Assembly: GCA_012799905.1 (NCBI GenBank)
Contig: JAAZKI010000111.1
Span: forward strand, 1-37,241
Reading direction: 5' to 3'
Source of the DNA: Lentisphaerota bacterium
GTDB lineage: Bacteria; Verrucomicrobiota; Lentisphaeria; Oligosphaerales; Oligosphaeraceae
DNA: 37,241 bases
Every line of letters begins with the position of its first letter. The stretch's first letter is position 1. This document shows, piece after piece, positions 32,657-37,241 of the stretch. Position numbers and translations under genes: made by a program. The notes beneath the pieces are model-generated. The model saw only the letters and a program-made list of their open reading frames with translations. It searched no databases and was not told where the DNA came from.

Positions 32657-34732
32657 ATGGCTAAAGAAGAACGAATCCTGGCGATAGACATCGGGGCAAC
32701 CAGCATTAAGCTGTGCGAGTTCGTCTATTCAGCTGAACAGACGATCAGCCTCGCTCTGTTCGCCCAGCGCGAATACGAAGAGGAGTTGTCCGAAGGCACC
32801 CGCATGGGCGTGGTCGCCGGACTCCTGCGCCAGATGCTGGCCGAAAGCGGCTTCCAAGCGCGCCGGGCTCTTATCTGCATGTCTGGACAGTCCGCCCTGA
32901 TGCGGTTCAGCCGCATCCTGACCATGAATTACGACCGGAAGCAAATCCGCCAGCTGGCCGAATTCGAGGCGACCCAGAACATCCCGTTCCCGATTGAGGA
33001 AGTCATCTGGGACTACCAGCTCATCACTGGCCAGGACGAGGAGAGCCTGGACCTGATGTCAATCGTCATCAAGAACGAAATCGTTGAACAATTCACCGCC
33101 GCTGTTACCCAAGTCGGCTGCACCCCCATCCTGGTTGACGTGGCGCCGGCGGCCTGCTACAACGCCATGCGCGCCAACGGCCTAGGCCAAGACGAATGTG
33201 TCATGGTTCTCAACATCGGCGGTCGCAGCACCAACCTGCTGTTCGCTGAAGGCGAGCGCTTCTACGCCCGCACCATCCCCATTGCCGGGCACTCAATCAC
33301 CCAGCAGATTTCCAAAGAATTTGGCATCGGGTTGCCCGAGGCCGAAGAATTGAAGCGGCACCATGGCTTTGTCGCCCTCGGCGGCGCATACGCTGAACCG
33401 GAATCGGAAACCGCCGCCAACGTCTCCAAAATCATCCGCAACGTCATGGCCCGCTTGCATGGCGAAATCGCCCGCTCGATCAATTACTACCGAGTTCAGC
33501 ACAAAGGGCAACGCCCAACCAAAATGTACTTGACCGGCGGCAGTTCAATTTTGTCATATTGCGACATCTTCTTCGCCGAAAAACTAAACATCCCAGTGGA
33601 ATACTTCAACCCGTTCCAGGTCGTCAACCTGCTGCCGACCGTGGACCGGCAACGGTTGCAAGAAGTGGCTCATATGTTCAGCGAGACTATCGGCCTCGGA
33701 CTGCGCTACGGCACCCAATGCCCAATCGAACTGAGCCTGATCCCCATCACCCTGCGCCGTCAGCAAAACCTGGCCAAGAAAAAACCCTACCTGGCCGGAA
33801 CCATCGCTGCTTTCCTGATGATCCTCGTGGTGATCTGGTTCGGCATCCTGCAACGCACTGACCTCTATGCCGCCAACAACAATCAACTCAAAAGCTTGCA
33901 CGAAAAGACGCAACCGCTCAAGCAGAGAATTGAACAGGCCCGCAGTGAAGCAGGCCAGAAAAAATCGCAGTACGAAGCCATCGGCAGCCTCCTGCTCCAA
34001 CAGGCTAAATGGTCCAGTATCCTCAATGAAATCTATCGCCTTAAGCCCGACGACCTCTGGATCAGTGAACTAAGGCCAATCTACGGCGAAGTCAAGCCGC
34101 ATGTGCCAGTCAGCGTTGCCGGCGATGCCATCGCAGTTGGCGGCGGCGGATTCGGCGGCCCCGGCGGTGAAGAGGGCGGCATGTTCGGAGGCGATATGTT
34201 CGGCGCCCCAGCCGGTGATTTCGGCGGAGGACCCGGCGGAGGCGATATGTTCGGAGGAGGAGGCGATATGTTTGGCGGATTCGGCGGAGGAGGCGCTGAA
34301 GCCGCCGGCAACGTCGTCAATATCGGCGGCCTGACTATCTGCGGCAGCAGCCTGCTTCCTGACAAAAATAAGGTCGCTTTCACCCTCGGCAAGGAAATAC
34401 CCTTCCCGTTTGAGGTTGACAAGAACGAGCCGGAGCCGGAACCGAGTCCTGACGGCGAAGAAGGCGAAGCCGCCAAACAGCCCGTAGACCGCAACGCCAA
34501 AATCATGGCAGCCGTCCAAAAATATGGCACTACCCCTGAATTGGCCTTCGTCACCGCTCTGCGTCACTCCCTGCTTTTCGATGCTGATGAGACGATGACC
34601 ACCATCACCTTCTACAAAACTTCCAGCACCATCAAAAACTTCTGCGTTTTCAAAATACAGGTAAAATTCACCATGCCGGTGGAATTCTACCAGGTCAAAG
34701 GCAAATCCACCCCGCCCGGACGGCGAATGTGA
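32657..34732 (+). CDS. PilM-PilN fusion protein of a type IV pilus-like complex
   Basis: In this 691-residue product, residues 1-370 are an actin-like PilM domain: LAIDIGATSIKLCEF (phosphate 1), VLNIGGRSTNLLF (phosphate 2, near 185) and MYLTGGSSI (adenosine, near 292), with QNIPFPIEEVIWDY as seen in PilM. One membrane helix follows (about 377-398), then a coiled-coil and PilN-like periplasmic part (399-490 and 553-691). It is interrupted by a Gly/Phe/Met/Asp-rich tract at about 493-552 with GGDMFGG repeats. PilM and PilN are separate proteins in most type IV pilus systems, so this is a fusion, like Amuc_1101 as I recall it. It should sit in the inner membrane, ATP-binding part inside, and connect to the PilO-like protein encoded next. 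Confidence 0.85.
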   Translation: MAKEERILAIDIGATSIKLCEFVYSAEQTISLALFAQREYEEELSEGTRMGVVAGLLRQMLAESGFQARRALICMSGQSALMRFSRILTMNYDRKQIRQLAEFEATQNIPFPIEEVIWDYQLITGQDEESLDLMSIVIKNEIVEQFTAAVTQVGCTPILVDVAPAACYNAMRANGLGQDECVMVLNIGGRSTNLLFAEGERFYARTIPIAGHSITQQISKEFGIGLPEAEELKRHHGFVALGGAYAEPESETAANVSKIIRNVMARLHGEIARSINYYRVQHKGQRPTKMYLTGGSSILSYCDIFFAEKLNIPVEYFNPFQVVNLLPTVDRQRLQEVAHMFSETIGLGLRYGTQCPIELSLIPITLRRQQNLAKKKPYLAGTIAAFLMILVVIWFGILQRTDLYAANNNQLKSLHEKTQPLKQRIEQARSEAGQKKSQYEAIGSLLLQQAKWSSILNEIYRLKPDDLWISELRPIYGEVKPHVPVSVAGDAIAVGGGGFGGPGGEEGGMFGGDMFGAPAGDFGGGPGGGDMFGGGGDMFGGFGGGGAEAAGNVVNIGGLTICGSSLLPDKNKVAFTLGKEIPFPFEVDKNEPEPEPSPDGEEGEAAKQPVDRNAKIMAAVQKYGTTPELAFVTALRHSLLFDADETMTTITFYKTSSTIKNFCVFKIQVKFTMPVEFYQVKGKSTPPGRRM

Positions 34733-34859
34733 CCGTCCCTGACTATACCCGAATTGACGGCCAACGCCAGCCGCCCTAAAACCAATGGAAAACGTTCCTT
34801 CCCAGCACAAGGCGCTGCCAACGGCGGTAAGCCGTAAAACAGCCTGACAAGGACAGGAT

Positions 34860-35891
34860 ATGGATTTAATCAAAAAAAACTGGGGATTCCTCGCTTATGC
34901 GGTCATCTGCCTGGCCGTAGGCATCGTGCTGATTGCGCAATGCGTTCGCGCTGGCAAGACGCTCAAGGAAGCCAAGAGCCAGCACCAGCAAGAAATGGAT
35001 TTCTTCGACGGCGTCAAGAAAGCCAACCTGAAGCTGTCGCCGGAAAATATCAACCTTGCGGAGCAAAACAAAAAACTCGCAGAAGAGCAATTCCAAGCCT
35101 TCGTGGAACGACTGAAAAAGCAATATCACCTGCAAGTCACCCTCCCTCGCGACCCGATTGAAGCAGTACGCACTCTGCGTGATGAAATCGCTGCAATCCG
35201 GAGAAAGCTGGACGAAAAAGGCATCGCCTATAACCAATCAGCCGCCTATTTCACCTTTGACTACTATGCCAAACTTGACACCCTCCCCCCAGTCAGTGAC
35301 CTGCCGAAAATTTTCCGACATTTAAAGTTGATCAAAGTCGTCATCGAGACCGTCATGGAAGCAGAACTGCTGTCGATAGACGCTATCACCCGGCCGCTCA
35401 ATATGCAAGTTATGCAGGAAGACCTCTATACCTACACCCCGATTGAAATCAATGTCACCGGAACCGTGAACAATACCCAGAAATTCATCAACCTGATGAA
35501 CTCGAACAAAAACTGCCTGTTCTTCCTGCGCGAATTGGAAATCATAGCGCCGGACGAGTTGACCGATGTGGGCGCACCCCTGAAAGACTCCATCTCCCTC
35601 TCCAGCTCGACCATGGGCATGGGCGGAGGCATGGGCATGGGCGGAGGGGGAGAGGACTTTGAAGCCATGGGCATGAGGCCGGGCCCACAACGCCCAGGCG
35701 GACGCCAATTCCAACGAGCCCCAGACATGATGGCCGGAGAAATAGGCCAGCTAGATAACAGAACCACTGCCGGAGCCACCATGGTCGGCCCGCCGCCGAA
35801 ACGCCAGGACCTCCTGGTCTTCAAGCCTAAGCTGGTTTCCTGGCGCATTCGGTTTGACATGGTTGACTTCAACCTGGAAACGGAGGAATAG
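34860..35891 (+). CDS. PilO-like protein, Amuc_1100 type
   Basis: This 343-residue product has an N-terminal membrane helix (about 9-27), a coiled coil (about 33-110), then a ferredoxin-like PilO-type region. Conserved-looking stretches are DLPKIFRHLKLIKVVIETVMEAELLSIDAITRP and TYTPIEINVTGTVNNTQKFINLMNS. It ends in a low-complexity Gly/Met/Pro/Arg-rich tract (about 250-290) and a final beta strand WRIRFDMVDFNLE. Amuc_1100 of Akkermansia is a well-studied PilO-like envelope protein of similar size and is encoded at the same position in its operon. AAGGA precedes the ATG. The 127-base gap after the PilM gene shows no terminator. Membership in the PilO fold is strong; the Amuc_1100 name is inferred from order and layout. 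Confidence 0.75.
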   Translation: MDLIKKNWGFLAYAVICLAVGIVLIAQCVRAGKTLKEAKSQHQQEMDFFDGVKKANLKLSPENINLAEQNKKLAEEQFQAFVERLKKQYHLQVTLPRDPIEAVRTLRDEIAAIRRKLDEKGIAYNQSAAYFTFDYYAKLDTLPPVSDLPKIFRHLKLIKVVIETVMEAELLSIDAITRPLNMQVMQEDLYTYTPIEINVTGTVNNTQKFINLMNSNKNCLFFLRELEIIAPDELTDVGAPLKDSISLSSSTMGMGGGMGMGGGGEDFEAMGMRPGPQRPGGRQFQRAPDMMAGEIGQLDNRTTAGATMVGPPPKRQDLLVFKPKLVSWRIRFDMVDFNLETEE

Positions 35892-35894
35892 ACT

Positions 35895-37109
35895 TTGGAA
35901 TTCCTGCTGCGCCATTATGAAAAAATAATCCTAAGCCTGACCCTGCTCCTCTTGCTGGGGGGCATCTTTCTGGTCATGGTCATGTTCGGGGAAACCAGGG
36001 ATAAGCTGGCCGAGGAATGGCGACTGGCTCAAAACCAAGCCAGCGGCGGAGGACTCGTCGAACTGCTCGACCCATCTAAGTTCACTGCCGAAGCCAACTT
36101 GACCGACTCACGTAAGATTCTGGCCATCAACGCCCAAAGCCGAGAAGACCGAAAAGGCTCCCTGCTTGAGCCAAACCGCTACATCAAATGCAGCAAGCCA
36201 GACTGCATGTACCTGATCCCCCTGTCCAGCGATGTCTGCCCGTTCTGTGCTACAACCCAGCCGGAACTAGGCAAAGACGCCGGTGAAGGCGATGATTCCG
36301 ACAATGACGGAATGCCAGACCTGTTCGAACAAAGGTACGCCTTCCTTAATCCCTATAACCCGGCTGACGCCACCCAGGACTATGACAATGACGGATTCCT
36401 CAACATAGAGGAATACAGGGCCGGAACCGCGCTTGATGACCCAGACTCGTTCCCGCCACTCGGCAACCTGCTCCGATTCGTCAGAATCTTCCGCCGACCG
36501 CTGCCGATCACACTACGCTCGGTTGACGAAGGACGCTCCGATGACAAAACCAAGTGGGACGTCAGCGTCAGCGTCTGGGACAATACACGCCGTCGAAACG
36601 TGACCAGAACCATCCGCATCGGCGACAAAGCCAACGACTTCGAACTCCTGGACATCTTCCGGGAAGGAACCGGCGCAGCAGCCGTATACCAAGTTGATGT
36701 CTGTCCGGCCGACCAAAAAGATGACGTCTATCGCCTAAGTCAAGGCAAAACCGAATTAAACAAGGCAACCACCGTCCAAATGGTCTACCTGGCCTCGCGC
36801 CAACGCGAACATGCCCGCACAATCCTCCAACGCTTCAGTATGTTCCGCAACGTTGGAGACGAATTCCCCCTCGCCAAGCGCAAATCCACCGGCCCGCTCG
36901 TGGAATACTACCGCCTGAAAGCAGCTGACGAAGCCGCTAAAACAGTCGTCATCGAGCAACTTGACCAGGCCAAAGGAAACCCCGTGGCGGAAATCACCCT
37001 GTCGCCGATCAACCCGGCAGCTGACTTCATCAGCGCTGGCGCCGCCGGCAATATCATGGGCGGCGGCGACCCCATGAGGGAAGGCCCAGGAGAAGGCTTT
37101 ATGCCCTAA
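35895..37109 (+). CDS. Amuc_1099-like envelope protein with zinc ribbon and calcium-binding repeats
   Basis: The 404-residue product has one N-terminal membrane helix (about 10-31). Residues 99-118 have a C-x4-C-x10-C-x2-C pattern ending CPFC, a zinc-ribbon-like knuckle. Residues 133-175 carry two calcium-binding loops of the thrombospondin-3/EF-hand type, DSDNDGMPD and DYDNDGFLN. The remainder is beta-rich and unrecognised, and the C terminus is Gly/Met-rich (GGGDPMREGPGEGF). Translation starts at TTG 35895 three bases after the previous stop, with GGAGG upstream, so it is translationally coupled to the PilO-like gene. It corresponds by position and layout to Amuc_1099. A secretin gene (Amuc_1098/PilQ-like) would be expected next, outside the window. 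Confidence 0.75.
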   Translation: MEFLLRHYEKIILSLTLLLLLGGIFLVMVMFGETRDKLAEEWRLAQNQASGGGLVELLDPSKFTAEANLTDSRKILAINAQSREDRKGSLLEPNRYIKCSKPDCMYLIPLSSDVCPFCATTQPELGKDAGEGDDSDNDGMPDLFEQRYAFLNPYNPADATQDYDNDGFLNIEEYRAGTALDDPDSFPPLGNLLRFVRIFRRPLPITLRSVDEGRSDDKTKWDVSVSVWDNTRRRNVTRTIRIGDKANDFELLDIFREGTGAAAVYQVDVCPADQKDDVYRLSQGKTELNKATTVQMVYLASRQREHARTILQRFSMFRNVGDEFPLAKRKSTGPLVEYYRLKAADEAAKTVVIEQLDQAKGNPVAEITLSPINPAADFISAGAAGNIMGGGDPMREGPGEGFMP

Positions 37110-37215
37110 CCCAAACCATAATCGCAACCACACAACCAAAAACATTTGCCGACATCGGCTGACGACAACCTGCCCCAAGTACACCAACAACCATCACATA
37201 ATCCCAATAAAAGAA

Positions 37216-37229
37216 GTGCGCTTGCGCAC
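37216..37229 (+). other. Palindrome at the right edge
   Basis: GTGCGC and GCGCAC form a perfect 6-base stem with a TT loop in the gap after the Amuc_1099-like gene. No T run follows within the window, so it is not a clear terminator. The remaining sequence 37110-37241 has no gene. Confidence 0.4.
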
Positions 37230-37241
37230 GGCGCCAGGCAA

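Overview
The window looks like a chromosomal segment of a Gram-negative bacterium of the PVC superphylum, most likely Lentisphaerota or a close relative. The argument rests on gene content, not on any database hit. The right end carries a pilus-like operon in the order I recall for Akkermansia Amuc_1102, 1101, 1100 and 1099. There are long secreted multi-domain proteins, a lipopolysaccharide-kinase-like protein and a SurA-like periplasmic chaperone. The archaeal-type IMP cyclohydrolase PurO is compatible with this placement but unusual for bacteria. The DNA is GC-rich, genes are tightly packed in blocks, and the blocks are separated by intergenic regions full of small palindromic repeats. I see no tRNA, rRNA, CRISPR, IS element or prophage.

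Left part (1-15.5 kb). A purO fragment runs off the left edge on the minus strand. Then come, all on the plus strand: a secreted protein with chitobiase-like Ig folds (725-2698); a probably very abundant small secreted protein with its own promoter and a textbook terminator (3215-4333); a hairpin repeat array (4391-4567); a membrane-anchored HEAT-like protein and a SurA-type prolyl isomerase (4738-6828); and a putative envelope thiol-redox group. That group holds a 1744-residue secreted protein with three CxxC thioredoxin folds, a DUF1573 protein, and a membrane protein with two CxxC thioredoxin domains joined to a CcdA/DsbD-like channel.

Middle (15.5-24.7 kb), minus strand. This part holds a four-helix-bundle zinc-ribbon protein and a four-gene group: a DUF493-like protein, an InaA-like kinase fold, a giant DUF3686/AAA+ ATPase and a small charged protein. 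A two-helix membrane protein of unknown function lies upstream of that group.

Right part (25-37 kb), plus strand. gcvH is followed by the universal rpmH-rnpA-yidD-yidC-jag cluster for translation and membrane-protein insertion, then guaB and a flotillin-like floA. The pilus-like operon follows: an Amuc_1102-like protein, a PilM-PilN fusion, a PilO/Amuc_1100-like protein and an Amuc_1099-like protein. A secretin gene would be expected just beyond the right edge.

The strongest unexplained signal is a family of short intergenic hairpins. Their stems differ from copy to copy with compensating changes, while the loop stays TTCA or TTTA. They occur as an array at 4391-4567 and as dispersed modules near 0.4, 2.8, 13.8, 16.6 and 25.6 kb, sometimes with 7-bp GGGGCGA tandem repeats. 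Several are preceded by GTAG, as in REP elements moved by RAYT transposases.
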